Source of the DNA: Desulfobulbus sp.
GTDB lineage: Bacteria; Desulfobacterota; Desulfobulbia; Desulfobulbales; Desulfobulbaceae
Direction: 5' to 3'
NCBI RefSeq assembly: GCF_030824455.1
Contig: NZ_JAVBXR010000102.1
Location: 1 to 54,460 of the forward strand
Length of the DNA: 54,460 bases
Shown piece after piece: positions 35,565-44,068 of this stretch (positions are counted from its first letter, which is position 1; every line of letters begins with the position of its first letter). Under the pieces are notes generated by a model. The model was not told the origin of the DNA. It did not search any database and saw nothing but the letters and a program-made list of their open reading frames with translations. The position numbers and the translations under genes were made by a program.

Positions 35565-36394
35565 TCAACGGTCACACCCAACTCTTTGGCATCATCGGCA
35601 ATCCGGTCGAACATTCTTTGAGCCCGGCCATGCATAACGCCGCCTTTGCCGAACTGGGCATGAACGGCGTCTACATCCCCATGCGGCCAGCCGATCTGGC
35701 TGAAGGGTTTCGCGGCCTGCGCAGCCTGGGCTTCATCGGCGTATCCGTCACCGTGCCGTTCAAGGTCGCGATTATGGAGTTCCTTGACGCCGTTGATCCG
35801 GTGGCCCGCAACATCGGCGCGGTCAACACCCTCCTGTTTGAGCGAGACGGCGACCACTGCCGGTGCACCGGCTACAACACTGACTGGCTGGGATCAAACC
35901 AGGCTCTGGGCGAAGAGCTGCAACTCGCAGGAGCCACGGTCCTGATCCTCGGGGCCGGCGGCGCCGCCCGGGCGGTGGGCTTTGGCCTGATTGAGGCCGG
36001 GGCCAGTGTGTTCATTGCCAACCGCACCGAGGCCAAGGGACGGGCGCTGGCCGCCCAACTCCGTTGCCCTTTTGTTCCTACCGACCAACTGGCCGAGTTG
36101 CGCGCCGACGCCCTGATCAACACCACCTCGGTGGGTATGGCCCCCCATGCCGACGCCCTGCCCATCCGGGCCGAATTGCTGCCCCGCTTTGCCGTGGTCA
36201 TGGATATCGTCTATGCGCCGCTGACCACCCGTTTGCTGCGCGAGGCCGCCGCCTGCGGCTGTCGCACCGTGGACGGCCTGCAGATGCTCCAGTATCAGGG
36301 CGCCGCCCAGTTCTCCCTCTGGACCGGGCGCGAAGCGCCGCACCGGGTCATGCGCCAAGCCCTGGTGAGCGAATTGCGCTCCAGACTCCCCTAA
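35561..36394 (+). CDS. aroE: Shikimate dehydrogenase
   Basis: This 277-aa NADPH enzyme reduces 3-dehydroshikimate. The substrate-binding GNPVEHSLSPAMHNAAF is at residues 13-29, the catalytic Lys lies in VTVPFKVAIM near 68, and the cofactor loop GAGGAARAVGFGL is near 131. Translation overlaps aroD by 4 bases and aroA starts 23 bases downstream, so the three are one operon unit. Confidence 0.95.
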   Translation: MINGHTQLFGIIGNPVEHSLSPAMHNAAFAELGMNGVYIPMRPADLAEGFRGLRSLGFIGVSVTVPFKVAIMEFLDAVDPVARNIGAVNTLLFERDGDHCRCTGYNTDWLGSNQALGEELQLAGATVLILGAGGAARAVGFGLIEAGASVFIANRTEAKGRALAAQLRCPFVPTDQLAELRADALINTTSVGMAPHADALPIRAELLPRFAVVMDIVYAPLTTRLLREAAACGCRTVDGLQMLQYQGAAQFSLWTGREAPHRVMRQALVSELRSRLP

Positions 36395-36417
36395 ACCATC
36401 CCCAAAGACCACGCCCT

Positions 36418-37692
36418 ATGATCGCCATAACCCCTGTCGCCGCCATTGACGCCGTTGTCAAGGTTCCCGGCTCCAAGAGCCTGACCCAACGCGCCCTGAT
36501 CGCCGCAGCCCTGGCCGAAAGCGAGTCCCGCTTGATCGGACCGCTGGCCAGTGAAGACACCCATTTCACCATGGAGGCGCTGCGCGCCATGGGCGTTGCC
36601 TGCGACGACCGCGATCCCGACTGTTGGCTGGTTCAGGGCAACGGCGGCCGCATTGCCGAGCCGGCCGGCGACATTTTTCTCGGCAACAACGGCACCGCCA
36701 CCCGCTTTCTGACTTCGGTGGCGGCGCTTGGCCACGGCCGTTTCCACATCACCGGCAGCGAACGCATGACCCAGCGCCCCATCCTGCCCTTGATGCAGGC
36801 GCTCGGCGGCTGGCAGGCGGACATCGTCAGCGACGCCGGCAACGGCTGCCCGCCCCTGACCCTGCGCTCCAACGGGTTGGCCGGCGGCCGCACAGTGCTT
36901 CCCGAAGGCAAGTCGAGCCAATATCTGTCGTCCCTGCTGCTGGTGGCGCCCTATGCCGCAGCGCCCGCCGAGTTGGAGGTGCACGGCGAGATCCTCTCCA
37001 AACCCTATGTGGAAATGACGCTGGCGGTGATGGCCGATTTCGGGATCCGGGTCGAGGCCGCGCCGGGGCTTAATTTTTTCCGCATCCCCCAGGGACGTTA
37101 CCAGGGCGGAACCTACAGCATTGAAGGCGATGCATCCGGCGCCTCCTATTTCTGGGCGGCCGCAGCCGTCACCGGCGGCCGGGTGACTGTGGCCAACGTG
37201 CCCGTGCCCTCGCTCCAGGGCGACGCCAAGCTCCTGCCCTATCTGGCGCGGATGGGCTGCCGGATCGAACAGACCGGCGCCGGCATCACTGTGATTGGCC
37301 CGGACGCACTGGAAGGCATTGAACTCGACATGGGCGACATGCCCGACGTCGCCCCCACCCTGGCCGTGGTGGCGGCCTTTGCCGAGGGCACGACCGTGAT
37401 CAACAACATTGCCCATCTGCGGATCAAGGAATGCGACCGGTTGTCGGCGGTGGTCAACGAACTGCGCAAGATGGGGGCGGAGGTCGAAGAGGAACCAGCG
37501 CGAATGATTATTCACGGCAGACAGGGCGGCGGCAATCTGCATGGGGCCAGCATCACCACGTACAACGATCACCGCATGGCGATGAGCTTTGCCGTGGCCG
37601 GTCTGCGGATTCCCGGGGTGGAGATCACCGGCGAGGACTGCGTGGTCAAATCCTTTCCCAACTTCTGGGAGTGTTTTCGCCGGCTGGCCTGA
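36418..37692 (+). CDS. aroA: 3-phosphoshikimate 1-carboxyvinyltransferase (EPSP synthase)
   Basis: This 424-aa enzyme adds enolpyruvate to shikimate 3-phosphate. The N-terminal PGSKSLTQRALIAAALA near residue 18, LGNNGTATRFLT near 91, the central DASGASYFWAAAAVTGG, and C-terminal LRIKECDRLSAVVNELRKMG and YNDHRMAMSFA are diagnostic. LGNNGTATRFLT carries Asn in place of the usual Ala/Gly pattern around this loop, which affects the phosphoenolpyruvate site in some classes. Gene order pyrK-pyrD-aroD-aroE-aroA suggests a shared transcript. Confidence 0.94.
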   Translation: MIAITPVAAIDAVVKVPGSKSLTQRALIAAALAESESRLIGPLASEDTHFTMEALRAMGVACDDRDPDCWLVQGNGGRIAEPAGDIFLGNNGTATRFLTSVAALGHGRFHITGSERMTQRPILPLMQALGGWQADIVSDAGNGCPPLTLRSNGLAGGRTVLPEGKSSQYLSSLLLVAPYAAAPAELEVHGEILSKPYVEMTLAVMADFGIRVEAAPGLNFFRIPQGRYQGGTYSIEGDASGASYFWAAAAVTGGRVTVANVPVPSLQGDAKLLPYLARMGCRIEQTGAGITVIGPDALEGIELDMGDMPDVAPTLAVVAAFAEGTTVINNIAHLRIKECDRLSAVVNELRKMGAEVEEEPARMIIHGRQGGGNLHGASITTYNDHRMAMSFAVAGLRIPGVEITGEDCVVKSFPNFWECFRRLA

Positions 37693-37739
37693 GGGCGGCG
37701 GCAACCGACAGCAAGGCGGCGTCTCAGGGGGAGAGGCCG

Positions 37740-38702
37740 ATGGATCACAACCAACAAAGGAGCGGCAGGGCGATGGGCTGGAAATGGACGGGAGCGGTGA
37801 GCGGCTGTTTGGGGATGGCGTTGGGAACTTTTTCGCTGGCCGGTGCGGCCACCATGGGTTCCCACTACAATTACGGCATTGAAGGGGTGTTGGCCGGTTC
37901 GGCCCCGCCTCCGGGCTTTCATTACCGAATGTACAACGTCTTCTACGACGCCTCTGATTTGACCAACAACAGCGGCGATTCCGCCAACGTTGGCTTTGAT
38001 CTGGAAGCGGCGGCAACCGCCCAACGGCTTATTTATGTGACCAACATTAAAATCCTGGGGGCCGACTATCTCTACGACGTGATTGTACCCTTTGTGGACC
38101 AGGACGTCACCATAGCCGCTCTGGGCGTTTCCGACAGCCACTCGTTGAGCGTCGGCGACATTACGGTCGAACCTTTTGTGCTGGGTTGGCACGGCGCCCG
38201 ATGGGACGCAACCTTCGGCTTGGGGGTTGTGCTGCCCACCGGCAGCTATGACGCCAGCGAGGCCGCCTCGCCAGGACTGGGCTACTGGTCGGGTTTGTTG
38301 ACCCTCGGCGGGACCTATTATCTTGACCAACAGCGCACCTGGTCGATCAGCGCCCTGACCCGGACCCTGGTGAACAGCGAACAGGACGACACCAACGTCA
38401 CCCCAGGTTCCGAATTCGTGATCGAGTACGGCCTTGGCAAAGAATTCAAGGTGGGCAACAGCTGCATGATCCGCCCTGGTCTGACGGGCTACTCCTACTG
38501 GCAGATCGAGGACGACAGCGATGACCAGCCGCCCATGGTTGACGCCGACCAGCGCAAACAGGTGCATGCCGTTGGCGCGGAACTCAACCTGTTCTGGCTG
38601 CCGCAGTTGTTCCAGGTAAATTTCCGTTATCTGCAGGAATACGGCGCCGAGAACAGCCCCGAGGGTTCGCAATTCATCGCCACCCTGACCAAATCTTTTT
38701 AA
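37740..38702 (+). CDS. Outer-membrane beta-barrel protein (phenol MetA/SphA-like)
   Basis: This 320-aa exported protein has a signal peptide after an extended basic N-region (MGWKWTGAVSGCLGMALGTF, cleavage near AGAA). Many amphipathic strands follow, for example FGLGVVLPTGSYD, GYWSGLLTLGGTYYL, FVIEYGLGKEFKVG and LFWLPQLFQVNFRYL, and the protein ends in Phe. This fits the MetA-pathway/SphA-like outer-membrane family. Starts at 37740 or 37773 are both possible, and the latter has an AAAGGAG site. Substrate is unknown. Confidence 0.75.
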   Translation: MDHNQQRSGRAMGWKWTGAVSGCLGMALGTFSLAGAATMGSHYNYGIEGVLAGSAPPPGFHYRMYNVFYDASDLTNNSGDSANVGFDLEAAATAQRLIYVTNIKILGADYLYDVIVPFVDQDVTIAALGVSDSHSLSVGDITVEPFVLGWHGARWDATFGLGVVLPTGSYDASEAASPGLGYWSGLLTLGGTYYLDQQRTWSISALTRTLVNSEQDDTNVTPGSEFVIEYGLGKEFKVGNSCMIRPGLTGYSYWQIEDDSDDQPPMVDADQRKQVHAVGAELNLFWLPQLFQVNFRYLQEYGAENSPEGSQFIATLTKSF

Positions 38703-38763
38703 ACATCGGCGCACGCCGCCGTCTTCTTCCCTGCTTGCGCGCCGAGGCGCGCAAGCGGTTGAT

Positions 38764-38800
38764 CGCCAGCTTTTCTTCCCGTGGGGAGAGCTGGCGTTTT
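38764..38800 (+). terminator. Intrinsic terminator after the beta-barrel gene
   Basis: CGCCAGC and GCTGGCG enclose a further TTCCC/GGGGA pairing and are followed by four T. A second perfect hairpin (CTTGCGCGCC-GA-GGCGCGCAAG) lies just upstream at 38734-38755. The T-run overlaps the end of the promoter space for acnB. Confidence 0.7.
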
Positions 38801-38835
38801 CATCTCCACTCATTCTCAGGTAAAGGAGCACGCCC

Positions 38836-41313
38836 ATGTTGCAACAATACAGGAAGGAAGCCGCCGCCCGCGCCGCCTTGGGGGCGCCGCCTCTGCCGTT
38901 GACCGCCGAGCAGACCCGGGAACTCACTGCGTTGTTGAACCAGGGGCATGCGGAGAGCGAAGTGCTGCTCCACCTGCTTGCCAACCGGGTGGAGCCGGGG
39001 GTCACCAAGGCCGCCGGCGTCAAGGCCGAGTGGTTGGAGCAGGCGGCGCTGGGCAAGGTCGCCGTCGATGGTTTTCCCCCCGAGGCGGCGATTGGTCTGC
39101 TGGCGCAGATGGGCGGCGGCTACAATGTCGCGGTTCTGCTGCGCCTGTTGCGCATCGAGTCCCTGGCGCAGCCTGCGGCCGAAGCCCTGAAAGGGCTGAC
39201 CAAGATCTACGAGGCCTTTGATCAGGTGGTCGCACTGGCCAAGGAAATTCCGGCCGCGCGCGGCGTGCTCGCATCCTGGGCCGCAGCCGAGTGGTTCACC
39301 CGCAGCCCGGAGTTGCCGGAGCAGATTGTCTGCACCGTGTACAAGGTGGAAGGCGAGATCAACACCGACGACTTTTCCCCCGGCAATCAGGCCCAGTCTC
39401 GGGCCGACATCCCCCTGCACGCCGCCTTTTTCGGCAAAACCCGCTTCCCCGGGGGCATCGACGCCATGGCTGAACTGCGCGCCCAGGGCCACACAGTGGC
39501 CTTTGCCGGCGACGTCGTCGGCACCGGATCGTCGCGAAAATCAGCGATCAATTCCGTCAGTTGGCTGCTGGGCGAGGATATTCCCCACACACCCAACAAA
39601 CGCCGGGGCGGCGTGGTGCTCGGGGCCGCCATTGCCCCCATCTTTTACGCCACCGCCCGCGACGCCGGGGTGCTGGCCATCGAATGCGACGTCGCTCGCC
39701 TGAAAACCGGCGATCAACTGACCCTTAACCTCCGCCAATGGGCCCTCCACGATCAACAGGGGTCGTCCGTCCCGCTCCAACCGGCCCCCGTAACCCTGCT
39801 GGATGAATATCGCGCCGGCGGCCGACTCAACCTGATCATCGGCCGCAACCTCACCCGCTGGGCCTGCGAGGCCCTGGACCTGCCCTTCCCGACGATTTTC
39901 AAAGAAACCGCCAATCCCGCGCCCAAGGCTGGCCAGGCCTACACCCTGGCCCAGAAGATGGTGGGCCGGGCCTGCGGGGTGCGGGGCGTTGCGCCGGGCA
40001 CGGTGTGCGAACCACGCATGAGCACTGTTGGCTCCCAGGACACCACCGGTCCCATGACCATGCAGGAGATCGCTGAACTGGCCTGCCTGCGCTTTAAGGC
40101 CGATCTGTTCATGCAGTCGTTCTGCCATACCGCCGCCTACCCCAAGGCCTCGGACCTTGGCCGCTGGCAGACCATGACCGAAACCACGGCTGCGTGCGGC
40201 GGCGTGGCCCTCAAGCCCGGCGACGGCGTCGTTCATTCCTGGCTCAACAAGATGCTGGTGCCCGACACCGTCGGAACCGGCGGCGATTCCCACACCCGTT
40301 TCCCCCTGGGGATTTCCTTCCCGGCCGGTTCCGGGCTGGTGGCCTTCGCCGGGGCGCTCGGCTTCATGCCCCTGGAAATGCCGGAGTCGGTGCTGGTCCG
40401 TTTCCATGGTCAACGCAGGCCGGGCGTCACGGTGCGCGACATGGTCAACGCCATCCCCTACGCGGCCATCCAGCAGGGAATGCTGACCGTGGCCAAGCAG
40501 GGCAAGAAGAACGTCTTTGCCGGCACGATCCTGGAAATCGAAGGCGTGGAGGATCTCAGCGTCGAGGAGGCCTTTGAACTCAGCGACGCCTCGGCCGAAC
40601 GCAGCGCCGCCGCCTGCACGGTCCAACTGTCGCCGGCGGCGGTGGTCGCCAATGTGGAGCGCAATGTCGTTCTGTTGCGGGAGTTGATTGCCGAAGGCTA
40701 CCAGGATCGGGCGGCGCTGGAGCGGCGGATTGCGGCGCTGGAGGCTTGGCTGGCCAAACCTGAGTTGCTCAGCCGCGACCCAGAGGCGGAATACAAGGCG
40801 GTGCTGGAGGTTGATCTGGCCGCGATCACCGAACCGCTTCTGGCCTGTCCCAACGACCCCGACGACGTGCGCGCCTTAAGCGAAGTGGCCGGGACCGCCA
40901 TTGACGAGGCCTTCATCGGTTCCTGCATGACCCATCTGTCGCACCTGCAGGCGGCGGCCCGCTTGCTGCGCGACGAACCGTATGCGGTCAGCCGCTTGTG
41001 GATTGCGCCTTCTACCCGCATGGATCGAGACGCCATCCAGCGGGAAGGCGGCTTGAGCGTCTTTGCCCAGGTCGGCGGCCGGGTGGAGATTCCCGGCTGC
41101 AGCCTGTGCATGGGCAATCAGGCCAGGGTCCGGCCGGGGGCAGTGGTCATGTCCACCTCGACCCGCAACTTCGACAACCGTCTCGGCGACGGCGCCCGCG
41201 TCTATCTCGGTTCCACCGAACTCACGGCAATCACCGCCCTCCTAGGCAAATTGCCCACCACAGAGGAATATTTCACGTTTCTGGAGAGGAAAGGACTGCT
41301 CGGCGACGAATGA
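38836..41313 (+). CDS. acnB: Aconitate hydratase B
   Basis: This 825-aa enzyme isomerises citrate and isocitrate. It has the N-terminal HEAT-like AcnB domain (residues 1-160), a swivel domain with TDDFSPGNQAQSRADIPLH near 180, and the catalytic core with SWLNKMLVPDTVGTGGDSHT near 470. The [4Fe-4S] cysteine regions are GSCMTHLSHLQ and EIPGCSLCMGNQARV. It is about 40 residues shorter than E. coli AcnB, which is normal for this clade. An AAAGGAG site precedes the ATG. Confidence 0.95.
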   Translation: MLQQYRKEAAARAALGAPPLPLTAEQTRELTALLNQGHAESEVLLHLLANRVEPGVTKAAGVKAEWLEQAALGKVAVDGFPPEAAIGLLAQMGGGYNVAVLLRLLRIESLAQPAAEALKGLTKIYEAFDQVVALAKEIPAARGVLASWAAAEWFTRSPELPEQIVCTVYKVEGEINTDDFSPGNQAQSRADIPLHAAFFGKTRFPGGIDAMAELRAQGHTVAFAGDVVGTGSSRKSAINSVSWLLGEDIPHTPNKRRGGVVLGAAIAPIFYATARDAGVLAIECDVARLKTGDQLTLNLRQWALHDQQGSSVPLQPAPVTLLDEYRAGGRLNLIIGRNLTRWACEALDLPFPTIFKETANPAPKAGQAYTLAQKMVGRACGVRGVAPGTVCEPRMSTVGSQDTTGPMTMQEIAELACLRFKADLFMQSFCHTAAYPKASDLGRWQTMTETTAACGGVALKPGDGVVHSWLNKMLVPDTVGTGGDSHTRFPLGISFPAGSGLVAFAGALGFMPLEMPESVLVRFHGQRRPGVTVRDMVNAIPYAAIQQGMLTVAKQGKKNVFAGTILEIEGVEDLSVEEAFELSDASAERSAAACTVQLSPAAVVANVERNVVLLRELIAEGYQDRAALERRIAALEAWLAKPELLSRDPEAEYKAVLEVDLAAITEPLLACPNDPDDVRALSEVAGTAIDEAFIGSCMTHLSHLQAAARLLRDEPYAVSRLWIAPSTRMDRDAIQREGGLSVFAQVGGRVEIPGCSLCMGNQARVRPGAVVMSTSTRNFDNRLGDGARVYLGSTELTAITALLGKLPTTEEYFTFLERKGLLGDE

Positions 41314-41393
41314 CGCAAACGTGCGCGCCCCTCAGCGCGCGGCCAAGGCAAGGCGGACAACAGACAGACAAGCAATCACTGAGGCCCGGTTGG

Positions 41394-42818
41394 TTACATG
41401 GTGTGGGCTTCCACCCGGTTGCGGCCGCCGTCCTTGGCCAGGTAAAGGGCCTGGTCCGCCAATTGCAACAAGCCTGAGGCCGAGGTCGGCTGATCCTCGA
41501 CCAGGGAGGCCACGCCGATGCTGACCGTAACCGGCCAATGGCGGCCCTGATCGCTGAATTGATGGGCTTCAACCAACGCACGGATCTTCTCGGCGACAAA
41601 CTTGGCCTGATCCAGGTTGGTGTTGGGCAGGGCAACGACAAACTCTTCACCGCCGAAGCGGGCGGCCAAGTCGCCGCAACGGACGTTCTTTTTCACCAAG
41701 CTGCCAATAGTTTTGAGCACATAGTCGCCAAAGGCGTGTCCGCAGGTGTCGTTGACCCTTTTAAAATGGTCAAGATCAAAAAATAGGCAACTGAGTTCGC
41801 TGCGGGATCGCTTCGTCCGGGCGAACATTTCATCAAAGGCCTCTTGGAAATACCGTTTGTTGCGCAACCCGGTCAGGGAATCGTTGACCGCCCTGTCGTA
41901 GAGGTTCTTGTTCATCTCTTCGAGGTAGCGCATGTGACGGCGCAGTTGGAGATGCACCTGCACCCTGGCCAGCAACTCCTCGGCGATGAAGGGTTTGACC
42001 AGATAATCGCTGGCGCCGGCGCGAAACATCCGCAGCACCGCCTGGGTTTCATCAGCACCGCTGAGGGAAAGCATGGGCAGGTGCTCGGTTTCGGGAAATT
42101 GACGGGCCAGATGGATGAATTCGTCGCCGCGCATCAACGGCATGTCGAAATCGACGATGGCGATGTCAATAACAGCAAGGTTTTCCTTCATCAATTCAAA
42201 TGCTTGCCGTCCATCCCCCGCCTCAAGGACGCCCAGACCGATGCGACTCAAACAGGCGGCAACCATATTGCGCAAACTCTTGTTGTCGTCGACCACCAGC
42301 GCGGTCATGCCGGCGAAGGTGGACTGCGGCTGCAGCACCTTGCTCACCGCTGCGGCAATGTCGCCGCGGTCAAAGGGCTTGGAGATGAACTCCAGACTGC
42401 CGAGGTGGAAACCGCGTCTGCGATTTTCAAAGGTGTCGTTGGCCGACACAAAAAGCACCGGGATAGGGGCGGCCACGTTGCCGAACTGTCCCTGCGCTTC
42501 CATTTCCCGCAGCCGCTGGCAACAGGCAAAGCCATCCATCCTGGGCATGTCGATGTCCAGGGTGATCAGGTCCGGCGGTTTCTGCATCCAGCGCAACGAC
42601 GACAGGGCGTCCAAGCCGTCGCTGAACGCGACAACCGAAAAACCGGCCACGTCCAGCTCTTTTTGAATGATGGCGCGCATGGTGGCGCTGTCGTCCACCA
42701 CCACCACGGTTTGCGGAACCGGCGTCAATCGTTCCGGCATCTTGATTTTTTGCCCTGGGATTTCTTTCATTGCCGCGACAGGCCCCCCTTGGTTGATGCT
42801 GTTCCTTCGTTCATTCAT
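41394..42818 (-). CDS. Response regulator with two receiver domains and a GGDEF domain
   Basis: This 474-aa cytoplasmic signalling protein has REC1 at about residues 35-155 (TVVVVDDSATMRA, phospho-acceptor in LITLDIDMPRMDG), REC2 at about 170-290 (TALVVDDNKSLRN, IAIVDFDMPLMRG) and GGDEF at about 310-470. The active site reads RFGGEEF, and RCGD five residues before it is an intact inhibitory I-site. It should therefore make cyclic di-GMP when phosphorylated, with product inhibition. The layout is PleD-like. Start chosen at the ATG after GGCGGGTG; no partner kinase is adjacent. Confidence 0.9.
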   Translation of the reverse strand: MNERRNSINQGGPVAAMKEIPGQKIKMPERLTPVPQTVVVVDDSATMRAIIQKELDVAGFSVVAFSDGLDALSSLRWMQKPPDLITLDIDMPRMDGFACCQRLREMEAQGQFGNVAAPIPVLFVSANDTFENRRRGFHLGSLEFISKPFDRGDIAAAVSKVLQPQSTFAGMTALVVDDNKSLRNMVAACLSRIGLGVLEAGDGRQAFELMKENLAVIDIAIVDFDMPLMRGDEFIHLARQFPETEHLPMLSLSGADETQAVLRMFRAGASDYLVKPFIAEELLARVQVHLQLRRHMRYLEEMNKNLYDRAVNDSLTGLRNKRYFQEAFDEMFARTKRSRSELSCLFFDLDHFKRVNDTCGHAFGDYVLKTIGSLVKKNVRCGDLAARFGGEEFVVALPNTNLDQAKFVAEKIRALVEAHQFSDQGRHWPVTVSIGVASLVEDQPTSASGLLQLADQALYLAKDGGRNRVEAHTM

Positions 42819-42844
42819 TCGACACCCGCCTTTTTCTCTTTCAT

Positions 42845-42872
42845 TGTATAGAATACTCTGCTCCGGCGACAA
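42845..42872 (-). promoter_or_regulatory. Candidate promoter for the GGDEF response regulator
   Basis: On the minus strand TTGTCG and TATACA are separated by 16 bases, ending 27 bases upstream of the start codon at 42818. The -10 continues as TATACAAT. Confidence 0.45.
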
Positions 42873-42917
42873 GGAGAAAGGCGCAGGACGCTGCATTCCG
42901 CCCAGGGGGGCACCCGC

Positions 42918-42941
42918 ATCGCTCAACGGATCGCTCAACGG
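42918..42941. repeat. Perfect tandem duplication of a 12-bp unit
   Basis: ATCGCTCAACGG occurs twice head to tail in the divergent intergenic region between the GGDEF and aldo/keto reductase genes. The copies do not overlap a promoter hexamer. It may be a slippage duplication or a tandem binding site. Confidence 0.6.
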
Positions 42942-42967
42942 AACACTGGAGGCCAGCTGTTATTTGT

Positions 42968-42996
42968 TTGACCTATCCTTGCGCTCTTTTTACAGT
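42968..42996 (+). promoter_or_regulatory. Sigma-70 promoter for the aldo/keto reductase gene
   Basis: TTGACC and TACAGT are separated by 17 bases. The resulting transcript would have a leader of about 100 bases before the ATG at 43102. Confidence 0.45.
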
Positions 42997-43101
42997 CAAT
43001 CCAATCAGCAATCCATTATTCTGCGCCCGGCCTCGGCCCGGCGGCAAACAGGAATCCTCCTTTGCCGCCAATCACCTTGCGGAGCGCACACGGAGCATGC
43101 C

Positions 43102-44055
43102 ATGCAATTTTTCCCTTTAGCAAGCGGCGACCGCATTCCCGCCCTTGGCCTCGGCACCTGGAAATCAGCCCCCGGCGTGGTTTATGCGGCGGTCAAAGAG
43201 GCCCTGGCCGCAGGGTACCGCCACATCGACTGCGCCCCGGCCTACCAGAACGAAGCAGAGGTCGGCCAGGCCATCGCCGAGGCGATGGCTGCCGGCACAG
43301 CGACGCGCCAGGAGCTGTGGCTGACCTCCAAGCTGTGGAACAACGCCCATGCGCCGGATCAGGTGCAACCGGCCCTGGAAAAGACGCTGGCCGATCTGCG
43401 GGTCGACTGGCTTGACCTCTATCTGATCCACTGGCCAGTGGCCTTCAAACCCGGCGTGATGTTTCCCCAGCGCGCCGAGGACTACATCACCCTGGACGCC
43501 CTGCCGATCCGCGAAACCTGGAAAGCGTTGGAGGCCTGCGTCAACAAGGGCTTGGTCCGCAACATCGGGGTCTGCAACTTCAGCGTCGCCAAACTGGCAG
43601 CCCTCTGCGCCCAGGCCGCCATTCAGCCGGCCATGAACCAGATCGAACTCCACCCCTACCTGCAACAAACGGCAATGCTTGCGTTCTGCCGGGAGCGCAA
43701 CATCCAGGTCACCGCCTACTCGCCGCTGGGTTCGGGCGACCGGCCGGCGGGCATGAAAAAGAGCGACGAGCCCACCCTGCTCGACAATCCAATCGTGCTC
43801 CGGATCGCGGCCAAACACGGGATCACTCCGGCGCAGACGCTGCTTGCCTGGGGACTTGGCCGCAAAACCGTGGTCATCCCCAAATCGGTCAACCCGGAAC
43901 GGCTGCGGCAGAATCTGGCGGCCGCCGACTTGACGCTCGACGCCCAGGACATGGCCGAGATGGCCGCGCTTGACCGGGGCTACCGCTTTGTCGACGGCTC
44001 TTTTTTTGCGGGATCGGGTTCGCCGTACACGCTTGCCAATCTCTGGGACGAATAA
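43102..44055 (+). CDS. Aldo/keto reductase
   Basis: This 317-aa NADPH-dependent cytoplasmic reductase has the catalytic tetrad Asp and Tyr in HIDCAPAYQNE near residue 45, Lys in LTSKLWNN near 77 and His in YLIHWPVAF near 110. The cofactor-binding IPKSVNPERL is near 262. The sequence is closest in style to the AKR1/4 aldehyde reductases. Substrate is unknown. ModF-like follows 13 bases downstream in the same direction. Confidence 0.9.
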   Translation: MQFFPLASGDRIPALGLGTWKSAPGVVYAAVKEALAAGYRHIDCAPAYQNEAEVGQAIAEAMAAGTATRQELWLTSKLWNNAHAPDQVQPALEKTLADLRVDWLDLYLIHWPVAFKPGVMFPQRAEDYITLDALPIRETWKALEACVNKGLVRNIGVCNFSVAKLAALCAQAAIQPAMNQIELHPYLQQTAMLAFCRERNIQVTAYSPLGSGDRPAGMKKSDEPTLLDNPIVLRIAAKHGITPAQTLLAWGLGRKTVVIPKSVNPERLRQNLAAADLTLDAQDMAEMAALDRGYRFVDGSFFAGSGSPYTLANLWDE

Positions 44056-44068
44056 GGCTGGGGCCGGC

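Noticed and set aside
36391-38016. Long minus-strand open frame opposite aroA and the barrel gene
   Set aside because: Antisense shadow spanning two clear plus-strand genes.
41323-41340. GCGCGC hairpin after acnB as a terminator
   Set aside because: A 6-bp stem exists but there is no T-run, and GC palindromes are common here.
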